Position numbers and translations under genes: made by a program
Source of the DNA: Terrisporobacter othiniensis
Lineage (GTDB): Bacteria > Bacillota > Clostridia > Peptostreptococcales > Peptostreptococcaceae
Assembly: GCF_000808015.1 (NCBI RefSeq)
Contig: NZ_JWHR01000087.1
Coordinates: 1-64,000 of the forward strand
Direction of reading: 5' to 3'
DNA length: 64,000 nucleotides
Notes under the pieces: generated by a model
Seen by the model: the letters and a program-made list of their open reading frames with translations, nothing else
Databases searched by the model: none
Told to the model about the DNA's origin: nothing
In this document: piece by piece, positions 17,111 through 25,477 of the stretch
Position numbering within the stretch: position 1 is the stretch's first letter
How the letters are laid out: each line of letters begins with the position of its first letter

Positions 17111-17187
17111 TGGTGACCCATCCGAGACTCGAACTCGGGACACCCTGATTAAAAGTCAGGTGCTCTACCGACTGAGCTAATGAGTCA
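17111..17187 (-). tRNA. tRNA-Lys (anticodon TTT)
   Basis: The minus strand folds as a full cloverleaf. The acceptor strands are TGACTCA and TGGGTCA, with encoded CCA. The D arm is AGCTCAGTCGGTAGAGC. The anticodon arm is CCTGACTTTTAATCAGG with TTT in the loop. The T arm is GTCCCGAGTTCGAGTCTCGGA. It stands alone, with its own terminator. Confidence 0.97.
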
Positions 17188-17363
17188 TGAATTTTATTTA
17201 ATATTTATTCTTAATCTTCCCTTATTATTATCTATTATTCACTTAATTCTATATATTAAACTTATAATTATGTATTAAATTTCAGTTTCAATTCATTTTA
17301 AACTATTGATTTGTATTTATGATATAATAAATAATTATAATTAAAAACAAAAGGTGGTAAATT

Positions 17364-17990
17364 ATGACTGACAAAAGAAAAAAAGGAATTTTAGCAAGTT
17401 TATTAGCTGGAGCAATGGCTCTTGTAGGATGTTCTAAAAGTGAAATGAATGATGAAGTTAGAACACCTCCAAAAGAACTTCCTGTAGCAACTATCATTAT
17501 TAAAAATTATGGAACTATTGAGGCTGAACTTTATCCTCATATAGCTCCAAACACTGTAAACAACTTTATATCTTTAGCTAACAGCGGTTTTTATGACGGA
17601 CTTACTTTCCACAGAGTAATAAAAGACTTTATGATACAAGGTGGAGACCCAAATGGCGATGGTACAGGTGGTCCAGGATACAGTATTAAAGGTGAGTTTA
17701 CTAAAAATAAATTTAAAAATGATTTAAAACATACAGAAGGTATTTTATCTATGGCCAGAAGCCAAAACAAAAATAGTGGTGGTAGTCAATTTTTTATAAT
17801 GACTAAAGAAGCTTCTCATTTAGATGGTCAGTATGCTTCATTTGGCAAGGTTACAAGTGGTCTAGATATAGTACATGAAATAGAAAATTCAAAAACAGGC
17901 TCAAACGATAAACCTGTAAAAACTATAGTTATAGAATCTATAAAAGTAGACACTAAAGGTGTAAAATATGATGAGCCAGAAAAAATCTAA
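17364..17990 (+). CDS. Lipoprotein cyclophilin-type peptidyl-prolyl isomerase
   Basis: A 208-residue lipoprotein with lipobox LVGC (Cys23) followed by a full cyclophilin domain (about 45-200). Key features are [20 protein letters not shown], holding the catalytic Arg in FHRV and the Gln/Gly loop, then [25 protein letters not shown]. It catalyses cis-trans isomerisation of X-Pro bonds and here would act on exported proteins at the outer face of the membrane. A strong GGTGG-type site precedes the ATG. The hairpin after it at 18021-18053 works for both strands. Confidence 0.93.
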   Translation: MTDKRKKGILASLLAGAMALVGCSKSEMNDEVRTPPKELPVATIIIKNYGTIEAELYPHIAPNTVNNFISLANSGFYDGLTFHRVIKDFMIQGGDPNGDGTGGPGYSIKGEFTKNKFKNDLKHTEGILSMARSQNKNSGGSQFFIMTKEASHLDGQYASFGKVTSGLDIVHEIENSKTGSNDKPVKTIVIESIKVDTKGVKYDEPEKI

Positions 17991-18020
17991 ATTTTATTTA
18001 TGTCAAATTTAAATACAAAA

Positions 18021-18053
18021 AAGACGGAATTTCAGGGGTGAAATTACCGTCTT
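18021..18053. terminator. Bidirectional terminator with CCCC/GGGG tetraloop
   Basis: AAGACGG-AATTTCA, loop GGGG, TGAAATT-A-CCGTCTT. T-runs follow on both strands. It ends the cyclophilin gene on plus and would also end any read-through from the c-di-GMP riboswitch on minus, where the loop reads CCCC. Confidence 0.85.
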
Positions 18054-18182
18054 TTCTTAATTATGGGGTATGTTACATTTAAATATTTGTATAATGGGGA
18101 TTATACTATATTTAAATATAGGGTTTGATGTATTTAAACATGGGGTTGTTTAAATACGGGGTTTTACTACCAAGCCTAAAAT
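18054..18182 (-). ncRNA. Putative small RNA with C-rich hairpin loops
   Basis: This stretch lies between the riboswitch terminator and the next terminator on the minus strand and has no ORF. Its minus-strand RNA would form GTATTTAAAC-AACCCCAT-GTTTAAATAC (18130-18157, perfect 10-bp stem) and GTATAAT-CCCC-ATTATAC (18089-18106, perfect 7-bp stem). The following terminator also has a CCCC tetraloop. Three more C-runs lie between the hairpins. C-rich loops are typical of Gram-positive small RNAs that pair with Shine-Dalgarno sequences. Transcription through here is inferred. Confidence 0.5.
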
Positions 18183-18207
18183 AAAAAAACTACCATTTGT
18201 TGGTAGT
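18183..18207 (-). terminator. Expression-platform terminator of the c-di-GMP riboswitch
   Basis: ACTACCA, loop ACAAA, TGGTAGT, then TTTTTTT on the minus strand. The upstream GGCAACT, which overlaps its 5' arm, is complementary to AGTTGCC at the 3' end of the aptamer. That would give an antiterminator when c-di-GMP is absent. Confidence 0.8.
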
Positions 18208-18280
18208 TGCCATTCAAGTTTAAAATCATAAACCTTTGTAAAAAATAGCTTAAGTTTATGACAACAAAGAACTTTTTATT

Positions 18281-18362
18281 CTTCGGCAACTGGCTGGCAT
18301 AGTGTGATTAACCTTAGCCCCTATAGCTTTGCGTCTCTAGATTTCTCTAGATTTGCCAATAT
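18281..18362 (-). ncRNA. c-di-GMP-I (GEMM-I) riboswitch without a downstream gene
   Basis: On the minus strand the GEMM-I core is clear: GGCAAA, the P2 stem CTAGA-GAAA-TCTAG with its GAAA tetraloop, GACGCAAAGC, GGGGCTAAGG, ATGCCAGCCAG and TTGCC closing P1 against GGCAA. A TATAAT lies about 20 bases upstream (18381-18386). A terminator follows at 18183-18207. No minus-strand gene lies within 1.3 kb downstream: the next sequence is non-coding and then the convergent cyclophilin gene. Confidence 0.9.
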
Positions 18363-18494
18363 TTAGCTATTACACTATAAATTATATACACTTTGTTTCA
18401 CATATGCTAGTATTTATTTATATTTTTTTGTATTTTTTTATTTTTATTTAAAATCACCTTTTATTTGCAATTAAGGCATACTTTAGATACTTTT

Positions 18495-19001
18495 TTACCC
18501 TAATACCTTTTCAAAAGCTATCCTCTCAGAATCGTCTTCTAAATAAATTACACCACAGTACTCAAATCCATTCTTGCTCAAGAACCTTTGCATTGATTGA
18601 TTTTGTCTATGAGTATCAATTTTAATATGTTTTATATTATTTTCTAAGCAAATTTTCTCTATGTATTTGAATAACTCTCCAGCTACTCCGTGACCTTTTA
18701 TATTACTAGAAACGGCTACTCTATGTACAACAGCATAATCTCCTTGACTAATCCACTTTCCATCATATATAACATCATAATCACTTTCACCAGAAAAAGA
18801 CAAATACGCTGTAGCAATTACTTTATCATCTTTTAATAAAACATATGACTCATCACTTTCAATATCATTCATTATACTTTCTTCATTTGGATATCCATTT
18901 TGCCATTGATCGATACCATTCGCCTTAAAATAACTTTGAGCTTCTTCAATAATATTTATAATTTCTTTTATATCTGACTTTCTCGACTTTCTAAATTCCA
19001 T
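18495..19001 (-). CDS. GNAT-family N-acetyltransferase
   Basis: A 168-residue cytoplasmic protein with the GNAT fold. The acetyl-CoA-binding motif A is seen as VHRVAVSSNIKGHGVAGELFKYIE and motif B as IKIDTHRQNQSMQRFLSKNGFEYCGVIYL. It would transfer an acetyl group from acetyl-CoA to an amine of unknown identity. It is a single gene downstream of the TVP38-like gene, from which a terminator separates it. Confidence 0.88.
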   Translation of the reverse strand: MEFRKSRKSDIKEIINIIEEAQSYFKANGIDQWQNGYPNEESIMNDIESDESYVLLKDDKVIATAYLSFSGESDYDVIYDGKWISQGDYAVVHRVAVSSNIKGHGVAGELFKYIEKICLENNIKHIKIDTHRQNQSMQRFLSKNGFEYCGVIYLEDDSERIAFEKVLG

Positions 19002-19041
19002 ACAACACTCTCCTTTTATCTATTTATATTTATTATATTAT

Positions 19042-19070
19042 AAAAGCCCTCCTAATAAAGAGAGCTTTTT
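19042..19070 (-). terminator. Terminator after the TVP38-like gene
   Basis: AAAAGCTCTC and GAGGGCTTTT pair on the minus strand, 14 bases after the stop codon. Confidence 0.65.
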
Positions 19071-19083
19071 CATATCTAATAAA

Positions 19084-19764
19084 TTATTTACTTTTCTTTT
19101 TTTCATGTCTTTTATAAATAAAAAATAATATGCCACTTACAAGTAATGTTATTATAAATACAATAGCTGCCATGGTGTAATTCTTTGTTCCAAGATAACT
19201 TCCTCCAATAGTAGAGGAGATAACCGATGGTACTCTAGCCACTCCTGAAACTAATAAAAATGGTAATAATTTAATAGGCGTAATTCCTGCTACATAAGAA
19301 AGAACATCCTTTGGCGTTCCTGGAATTAAAAAAATAAAAAATATGGTCATATATATTTTTTCATTATCTTTTAAAAAGGTCATCTTTTCTAATTTTTCTT
19401 TTGATACAAATATTTCAACAAAATCCATTCCAAACTTTTTTGCAAATAAAAATACCACCATTTGCCCTATCAAGGTTCCAATTAAACAATAAACTGATCC
19501 CCAAAACCATCCAAAAGCATAACCTGATGCAATTTCAATAGGCTCCCCAGGTACGACTGCTACAATAATTTGAAAAGCAGAAATACCTATCATAATAAAT
19601 TTACCCCATATTCCAATGTCATTTACCCATGTTCTAAACTCTTTTGGATTTTTCACAAGGGAAACTATTTTGCCTCCTACTGTAAATCCTAGAATAGCAA
19701 TAACTAGTAGAAATATTACTCCTCCAATTAATAGAATTTTTTTCTTTTTATCTAATTTTTTTAT
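19084..19764 (-). CDS. TVP38/TMEM64-type (VTT domain) membrane protein, start codon ATA
   Basis: An integral membrane protein of the DedA/VTT superfamily; EIASGYAFGWFWGSVYCLIG and FLIPGTPKDVLSYVAGI are the conserved re-entrant segments. The first conventional start (GTG, 19656) lacks a ribosome-binding site and would delete the first membrane segment. The frame stays open upstream for 36 more codons (KKLDKKKK, then ILLIGGVIFLLVIAILGF), up to an ATA placed eight bases after GGAGGG, exactly where ATG is expected. With this start the protein has 226 residues, the usual length. Either ATA initiates or an ATG was lost by mutation. Family members affect membrane lipid handling; the exact role is unknown. 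Confidence 0.7.
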   Translation of the reverse strand: MKKLDKKKKILLIGGVIFLLVIAILGFTVGGKIVSLVKNPKEFRTWVNDIGIWGKFIMIGISAFQIIVAVVPGEPIEIASGYAFGWFWGSVYCLIGTLIGQMVVFLFAKKFGMDFVEIFVSKEKLEKMTFLKDNEKIYMTIFFIFLIPGTPKDVLSYVAGITPIKLLPFLLVSGVARVPSVISSTIGGSYLGTKNYTMAAIVFIITLLVSGILFFIYKRHEKKKSK

Positions 19765-19939
19765 AGCAATTTCCCTCCTGACTTAAAGTATTCTTCTCTT
19801 TTCCAACTGTACTTATGTTAACCAAATAGATTTAATAAATTCTTGCTTCAATACACTTATTATTCAATAAATTTTGATTCTATTTTTGCAATAAATTTAA
19901 CACTTTTTAAATTTTACAATTTTAATTTTTTCATAAAAA

Positions 19940-19967
19940 AATAGGAATATTAAAAAATATTCCTATT
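19940..19967 (-). terminator. Terminator after the symporter gene
   Basis: AATAGGAATATT and AATATTCCTATT form a perfect 12-bp stem with a 4-base loop, 57 bases after the stop, with T-rich sequence on the minus strand. Confidence 0.7.
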
Positions 19968-20023
19968 AGTATTTATCTTAAATTTTTATTTATAATAATG
20001 AAGAAAATTGTTCTATCAAACTT

Positions 20024-21295
20024 TTAAGCTACTACGGCTTCTTTTTCTTCACCGTAGTATTTTTCTACTTCAAAGTCTTTTTCACTATTGGCAACAATTA
20101 ATGTACACACATTATCCCCCATAACATTTACAGTCGTTCTAAACATATCTACTATTCTTTCAACACCCATAATTAATCCTATTCCTTCTAGTGGTAAATT
20201 AACTGAAGTAAGAACCATAGATAGCATTATCATTCCCACTCCTGGAACTCCAGCAGTACCTATAGATGCCAATGTTGCTGTTAAAACTATCGTCATCATT
20301 TGATTTATTTCTAAATCTATACCATATATTTGAGCTATAAACAATGCTGCAACACCTTGCATTATAGCAGTTCCATCCATATTTATAGTAGCTCCCATAG
20401 GTATTGTAAAAGATCTTGTTGTTTTACCTACACCTAAGTCTTCTAATATTTCCATACTAGCTGGAACAGAGGCGTTGCTTGATGAAGTTGAGAAAGTAAT
20501 AGCCGCAACTTTTGTAAATTTCTTTAAAAAAGGCATTATCTTTTGTTTTGTGAAAATCTTAAATAATCCACCATAAACTATAGTAACATGAATAGCTAGT
20601 CCTAAAAGTACAACTGCTAAGTATTTAATTAACACTAATATAGCATCTTTTCCAACAGTAGAGAATGTCTCTGCAACTAATGCAAATACACCTATTGGAG
20701 CTGCCATCATTATTATGCCAACCATTTTCATACATATATCATTCGCACTTTCAAATACTTTTCTTATTGGCTCTGCTTTCTCTCCCACCATACTCATTGC
20801 CACTCCAGTAAGTAATGCAAAGAATATTATTTGTAACATATCACCATTTGCAAAAGATGCAATTGGATTTGATGGTATTATTCCAAGTATAATGTCTACA
20901 AGTGATTTGGACTCTCCTATGGCTACCTCCCCAGTAACTACAGAACTCATGTCTAGTCCCTCACCTGGCTTTAATACACTTCCTAAAAATAAAGCTGTTA
21001 CTATTGCTATTGCAGTAGTTGATAAATAAAATGACATTGTTTTAGTTCCGATTCTTCCTAATTGTTTAACATCTCCCATAGATGATGCTCCACATACTAA
21101 TGAGACAAATACTAGTGGAACAACCATCATTTTTATCGCTGATGTAAATCCACTACCCAATACCTTAAATACTCCACCTATAATTACTGTATCCTTTATG
21201 TAACTTTCTGGCAATGATTTCAATATTAATCCAAATATAAAACCTAAAAACAATCCTAATAAAATTTTACTCGTTAATGTGACTTTTTTCTTCAT
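20024..21295 (-). CDS. Dicarboxylate/amino acid:cation symporter (DAACS)
   Basis: A 423-residue secondary transporter of the SLC1/GltP-DctA family. Signature elements are visible: the serine-rich re-entrant loop FSTSSSNASVPASMEILEDLGV, the NMDGTA cation-site motif in TM7, and the second re-entrant loop ASIGTAGVPGVGMIMLSMVL. Members take up glutamate, aspartate, serine/threonine or C4-dicarboxylates with H+ or Na+, and the sequence does not decide among these. Single gene with its own terminator. Confidence 0.92.
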   Translation of the reverse strand: MKKKVTLTSKILLGLFLGFIFGLILKSLPESYIKDTVIIGGVFKVLGSGFTSAIKMMVVPLVFVSLVCGASSMGDVKQLGRIGTKTMSFYLSTTAIAIVTALFLGSVLKPGEGLDMSSVVTGEVAIGESKSLVDIILGIIPSNPIASFANGDMLQIIFFALLTGVAMSMVGEKAEPIRKVFESANDICMKMVGIIMMAAPIGVFALVAETFSTVGKDAILVLIKYLAVVLLGLAIHVTIVYGGLFKIFTKQKIMPFLKKFTKVAAITFSTSSSNASVPASMEILEDLGVGKTTRSFTIPMGATINMDGTAIMQGVAALFIAQIYGIDLEINQMMTIVLTATLASIGTAGVPGVGMIMLSMVLTSVNLPLEGIGLIMGVERIVDMFRTTVNVMGDNVCTLIVANSEKDFEVEKYYGEEKEAVVA

Positions 21296-21604
21296 TATTC
21301 AATCTCCCTTTTCTCTTTTTCTCGATTACTATTTCATTATACAACACTTTTTCATATTTTTGTTTATTTTTTTAAGTTTACAGATGTTTCCGAATTACTT
21401 TTCTTTATTTTTTAAAGTTTTTTTATTAACAACTTTATTTTTATTACTTTTCTTTACTTTTACACATGATTATTAATGTATTTGTATGAAAATTTGTTAA
21501 TTTCCAAGTTTTTACGAACTTTAAATTAATTTTTATAATTAAAGTTCTGATTTTTATGAAATATACAAGAACTATATAACTATAATTCTATTTTTAAATT
21601 TGAA
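21296..21604. other. Intergenic region upstream of the symporter
   Basis: About 310 AT-rich bases that must hold the symporter promoter. I find no convincing promoter hexamers, riboswitch or ORF. Confidence 0.4.
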
Positions 21605-21644
21605 ACAAAATCCGCCTTAGATATATATCTAAGGCAGATTTTGT
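21605..21644. terminator. Strong terminator hairpin
   Basis: ACAAAATC-C-GCCTTAGAT and ATCTAAGGC-A-GATTTTGT form a long stem with a 4-base loop. It lies 22 bases after the stop of the unknown minus-strand gene. Confidence 0.75.
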
Positions 21645-21665
21645 TAAAATATAAAGTTAGTCTTA

Positions 21666-22247
21666 TTACATAGTATATATTCTAGTATTACAGTACTGCA
21701 TAAGTGGTATCTCTGTTTCCTTATCTATCTGGCTCATAATAATAGTAATATCATAATAATTTACATCTTTTTTATAAATGGCATAAGTTGATTTTATATA
21801 TCCTGGTATAGAATCTGTTATCACCTTAGAAGGAAAACAAACTTGACAGTTTTTATTATTCATTTGGCTATCCTCAGGAATCAACTCTTCAACTTGTAAT
21901 GGATGTAGCTTTCCACCTGGATTAAAAAGATTTTCATAATCCTCTTTACTATATTCAATTATATATGATTTTTCTGACTTAGTATTGCTATCCTTTTCTA
22001 TTATTTCTTCCTTATAATTTTCGAATTTCTCTTTAATTGTATATGTTCTTGAAAAATCACCTCTAACAGTTGTCATTGATCCCTTTTTTTCATCATAATT
22101 TACCTCCATAGTTGTATTAGATGAGAAGGTAATTATATCATTATTGTCCCTATCCACTTCCTGTCCTGTAACTCCATATTCAACTTTTAATTTTTTAGCA
22201 TTATTAACTATCTTTATTAGTTCTTGTAGCACATTGTTTTCATCCAT
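21666..22247 (-). CDS. Hypothetical protein, divergent from LRR gene
   Basis: A 193-residue protein I do not recognise. It has no signal peptide or membrane segment, is charged (many Lys, Glu and Asp) and appears beta-rich, with repeated Ile/Tyr/Thr strands. Three Cys residues include NCQVC. GGAGGT lies seven bases upstream of the ATG. The gene is divergent from the LRR gene, with 128 bases between their start codons, so the two may share regulation. A terminator follows. Confidence 0.7.
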   Translation of the reverse strand: MDENNVLQELIKIVNNAKKLKVEYGVTGQEVDRDNNDIITFSSNTTMEVNYDEKKGSMTTVRGDFSRTYTIKEKFENYKEEIIEKDSNTKSEKSYIIEYSKEDYENLFNPGGKLHPLQVEELIPEDSQMNNKNCQVCFPSKVITDSIPGYIKSTYAIYKKDVNYYDITIIMSQIDKETEIPLMQYCNTRIYTM

Positions 22248-22375
22248 CTAATCACCTCCATTTATTAATTTTTAATAAATATATTATGATTGCATATAAA
22301 TTATTACTAACTAGATCAATACATATTAACAAATCAACACCTTCAATCATATAAATAACAAAGGAGGTGCGTAAA

Positions 22376-23920
22376 ATGACTAACCTAATACCGGACATAA
22401 ACTTAAAGACTGTCATCAACCAATACTTTTCTAGATCAGAAGATGCAGAAATAACTAAATTAGACTTGGAAAGTATCAAAGGTTATATATATTCAGATAT
22501 ATCCTCCCTAGGCAAATATATCTGTAGTGTAGAAGGTCTTCAGTATGCCACTAATATGACAGAGTTGATTATCGAGAATAATTTATTAACCAATATAGAG
22601 CAACTTACTAACTTAAAAAATTTAAATACTTTATTTTTAAATAACAATTTGATTGCATCTGTACCAGATTTGTCTAATATGAATAATTTGACGTCTTTAC
22701 TACTTAACGGTAATGAAATTAAAGATATTTCTCCTATTTCCAGTGGGAAAAATCTTAGATTTATTAAAATTAATGAAAATAGAGTTTCTGATTTATCTTC
22801 ATTGTCTACTTTAGAAAACCTTCGAGAATTACGTGCCATGAATCAAGATATAGAAATCAAGGATGTTATAGAGTCCTCTGATTTTTATACATTAGATGTT
22901 AGCTTTTTGAAAGATATTAATGGAGAAATACCTAGCAAAATATCCCCTACCCACTTAGGTGAATATAATAGTGAACATAAAGAAATAATTTGGGATACAT
23001 CCTTAATATCTTTTGAAAGTCCTAGCTTTACTTTTGAAAGTAATGATGGCTATTTTTCAGGTATTGTTACAGTGGACTTAATTGATGTAGATCAAACTGT
23101 TATTATAGATGATGAAAATTTACAAAATGAATTAATTGATATTTTAAATAAAGAGAATAATATTATAACTTTAAAAGATATGTTAAAGCTTAGAACTTTA
23201 GATTTAACTAATAAAGACATTAAGTCTTTAAAAGGTTTAGAATGTGCAAGTAATTTGTATACATTAATTCTAGATGGTACTTATGTTACTGATTTGCAAT
23301 ATGTTCCTTCATCTGTTAATTATATTTCTTCAAAAAATTTAAAGAATGAAGTAAATATTCCAGATGATAGATTAAAATCACTTATCAATATTGTTCTAGG
23401 CAAAAATGATAAGTGTGTTCTTACCTTTAATGATATAAAAAAATTGACCGTATTGGATGAGTTTGCTAATCATATTAATTCTTTAGAAGGATTACAGTAT
23501 GCTGAAAATTTGAAGATTTTAAGTCTTTTAAATAATAAAATTTCCGATATAAATCCTATATGCGCTTTAACTAAGCTAACTTATTTAGATCTTAGCAATA
23601 ATAATTTAAAAGATTTATCACCTTTATCTTCTTGTTATAAAAATATCTCTTATATTTATGCTAATAATCAAAAAATTAGCATTGAAAAAAGTACAAATCC
23701 ACAAAACAATATTTTTAATTTATCTTTAGACTTTGTAAAAGATATTGATGGAAGTGTTATAAAGAATATAACTCCGTGCCAAAATGGTATGTATAATAAA
23801 GAAAAAGACTCTATCACTTGGAGTTTAGATTGTATACCTTGCGATGTTAGTTTTGATTTTGCTGGTATAAATAATATTTTTTCTGGAACTGTTTATGTGA
23901 AAATTAAAATAGATGAATAA
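22376..23920 (+). CDS. Leucine-rich repeat protein with internal duplication
   Basis: A 514-residue protein with no signal peptide. It contains LRRs of the internalin/LRR_4 type (LTNLKNLNTLFLNNNLIASV and LTKLTYLDLSNNNLKDLSPL). The chain is a repeated module of a short helical head (IPDxxLKxxIN), LRRs, then a beta segment (SLDFVKDIDG and a tryptophan-containing SITW strand). The module is complete at about 1-245, reduced at about 245-325, and complete again at about 325-514. The ATG at 22376 is eight bases after GGAGG. LRRs bind proteins, and the partner is unknown. Absence of an export signal makes a cytoplasmic role or spore location more likely than a surface adhesin. Confidence 0.85.
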   Translation: MTNLIPDINLKTVINQYFSRSEDAEITKLDLESIKGYIYSDISSLGKYICSVEGLQYATNMTELIIENNLLTNIEQLTNLKNLNTLFLNNNLIASVPDLSNMNNLTSLLLNGNEIKDISPISSGKNLRFIKINENRVSDLSSLSTLENLRELRAMNQDIEIKDVIESSDFYTLDVSFLKDINGEIPSKISPTHLGEYNSEHKEIIWDTSLISFESPSFTFESNDGYFSGIVTVDLIDVDQTVIIDDENLQNELIDILNKENNIITLKDMLKLRTLDLTNKDIKSLKGLECASNLYTLILDGTYVTDLQYVPSSVNYISSKNLKNEVNIPDDRLKSLINIVLGKNDKCVLTFNDIKKLTVLDEFANHINSLEGLQYAENLKILSLLNNKISDINPICALTKLTYLDLSNNNLKDLSPLSSCYKNISYIYANNQKISIEKSTNPQNNIFNLSLDFVKDIDGSVIKNITPCQNGMYNKEKDSITWSLDCIPCDVSFDFAGINNIFSGTVYVKIKIDE

Positions 23921-23940
23921 ATGACTTAATTTTTTTAAAG

Positions 23941-23967
23941 AAAGCCAGCACTTAAACTGGCTTTTTT
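23941..23967 (+). terminator. Terminator after the LRR gene
   Basis: AAAGCCAG, 8-base loop, CTGGCTTTTTT. Confidence 0.85.
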
Positions 23968-24137
23968 ATGTTATTCTTATTTATCTTTTCAACATAATCT
24001 TATTAAATAGCCCTTTTATTATAAAGCCTTATTTAATTCATTATGAAATACTATATCATTATATATGTCATATCTTATCGAATTATGTTGCACTATTTTC
24101 TTCAATATGTTACTCTATATTAGGTAAAATATTTTTT

Positions 24138-24152
24138 ATACATAATATGTAT
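24138..24152. promoter_or_regulatory. Possible operator upstream of the rbs operon
   Basis: ATACAT-AAT-ATGTAT, a 6-bp inverted repeat 25 bases before rbsK. No rbsR or CRE site is seen nearby, so the regulator is unknown. Confidence 0.35.
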
Positions 24153-24176
24153 ACAATACGACTTTGGAGGTAAAAC

Positions 24177-25085
24177 ATGAAAAATATATGCGTTATAGGC
24201 AGCTTAAATATGGATTTAGTTGTTAATGTTGACACAATGCCAAAGCCTGGACAAACTCTTTTAGGAGGGAATTTCAAAGAAGTACCAGGAGGTAAAGGTG
24301 CAAACCAAGCTGTTGCAATGGCTAGATTAGAAGGAAATGTTTCTATGATAGGCAAAGTTGGTAAGGATGGCTTTGGTAAAACATTAATAAAAGCCCTAAA
24401 TAATGATAATGTTAATACAAATCATGTTAATATAGCTAATTGCTCTACTGGTGTGGCATTTATAACTGTAGATAAAAATGCCCAAAACGCTATAGTTGTG
24501 GCCCCAGGAGCAAACTTTCAATTAACTAAAGATGATATAGATAAAAATATAGATTGCATAAAAAACAGTGATATAGTAGTTATCCAATTGGAAACTCCAT
24601 TGAAAACTGTAAAATATGCTCTACAAGTTGCAAAAGGCTTAAACAAATATACAATACTTAATCCTGCGCCAGCAGTTAAGTTAGATGATGAAATAATAGG
24701 ACATGTTGATTTATTAACGCCTAATGAAACTGAGCTAGAAATCATTTCTGAAATAAAAATAGAAAATGAAGATGATATAAATAAAGCAGCTAAAAAAATG
24801 ATAGAAAAGGGTGTTAAAGAATTAATAGTTACTCTTGGATCTAAGGGTAGCTTATATATAAATGAAGAAAAATCATTCTTTAAACCAGCTTATACGGTTG
24901 AAGCAGTTGATACTACTGCTGCTGGTGATTCTTTCACAGGAGCGCTAGCCGTTTCTCTATCAAATAACAAAACTATGGAAGAAGCTATGGACTTTGCTTC
25001 TAAAGTAGGTGCTTTATCTGTTATGAAAGAGGGAGCTCAAAGCTCATTGCCAACATTAAAAGATGTTGAAAATTTTGGGAGGTAA
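24177..25085 (+). CDS. rbsK: Ribokinase
   Basis: A 302-residue PfkB-family sugar kinase that phosphorylates D-ribose to ribose 5-phosphate. The N-terminal motif [17 protein letters not shown], the [14 protein letters not shown] glycine motif and the C-terminal anion-hole/catalytic-base motif [14 protein letters not shown] are all present. It is the first gene of rbsKDACB. GGAGG lies upstream of the ATG, and rbsD begins two bases after its stop. Confidence 0.95.
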   Translation: MKNICVIGSLNMDLVVNVDTMPKPGQTLLGGNFKEVPGGKGANQAVAMARLEGNVSMIGKVGKDGFGKTLIKALNNDNVNTNHVNIANCSTGVAFITVDKNAQNAIVVAPGANFQLTKDDIDKNIDCIKNSDIVVIQLETPLKTVKYALQVAKGLNKYTILNPAPAVKLDDEIIGHVDLLTPNETELEIISEIKIENEDDINKAAKKMIEKGVKELIVTLGSKGSLYINEEKSFFKPAYTVEAVDTTAAGDSFTGALAVSLSNNKTMEEAMDFASKVGALSVMKEGAQSSLPTLKDVENFGR

Positions 25086-25087
25086 TT

Positions 25088-25477
25088 ATGAAGAAAACAA
25101 AAATGATAAACAGCGAATTATCTTATGCAATAAGTCAAATGGGACATACTGATTCTCTGACAATTGGAGATTGTGGCTTACCAATACCTTCTGAAACTAG
25201 AAGAATTGATTTAGCTTTAACTCATAATGTACCTACCTTTATTCAAACTTTAGATGTTGTGCTTGAGGAATTATGTGTTGAAGAAGCTATAATTGCTTCT
25301 GAAATAAAAGAAAAAAATCCAGAAGTTTATGAAGCAATAAAGAATAGAGTGCCTAACTTACAAGAAGTAAGTCATGAAGAATTCAAAGTTTTAACAAAAA
25401 ACAGCAAAGCAGTGGTAAGAACTGGAGAGTGCAGTCCTTATGCAAATATAATTTTAAAATCAGGAGTAGTATTTTAA
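25088..25477 (+). CDS. rbsD: D-ribose pyranase
   Basis: A 129-residue RbsD/FucU-family mutarotase that interconverts the beta-pyranose and beta-furanose forms of ribose so RbsK can use it. It opens [25 protein letters not shown], which contains the catalytic His20-type residue, and ends [21 protein letters not shown], the family C-terminus. Its TAA shares one base with the rbsA ATG. Confidence 0.95.
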   Translation: MKKTKMINSELSYAISQMGHTDSLTIGDCGLPIPSETRRIDLALTHNVPTFIQTLDVVLEELCVEEAIIASEIKEKNPEVYEAIKNRVPNLQEVSHEEFKVLTKNSKAVVRTGECSPYANIILKSGVVF

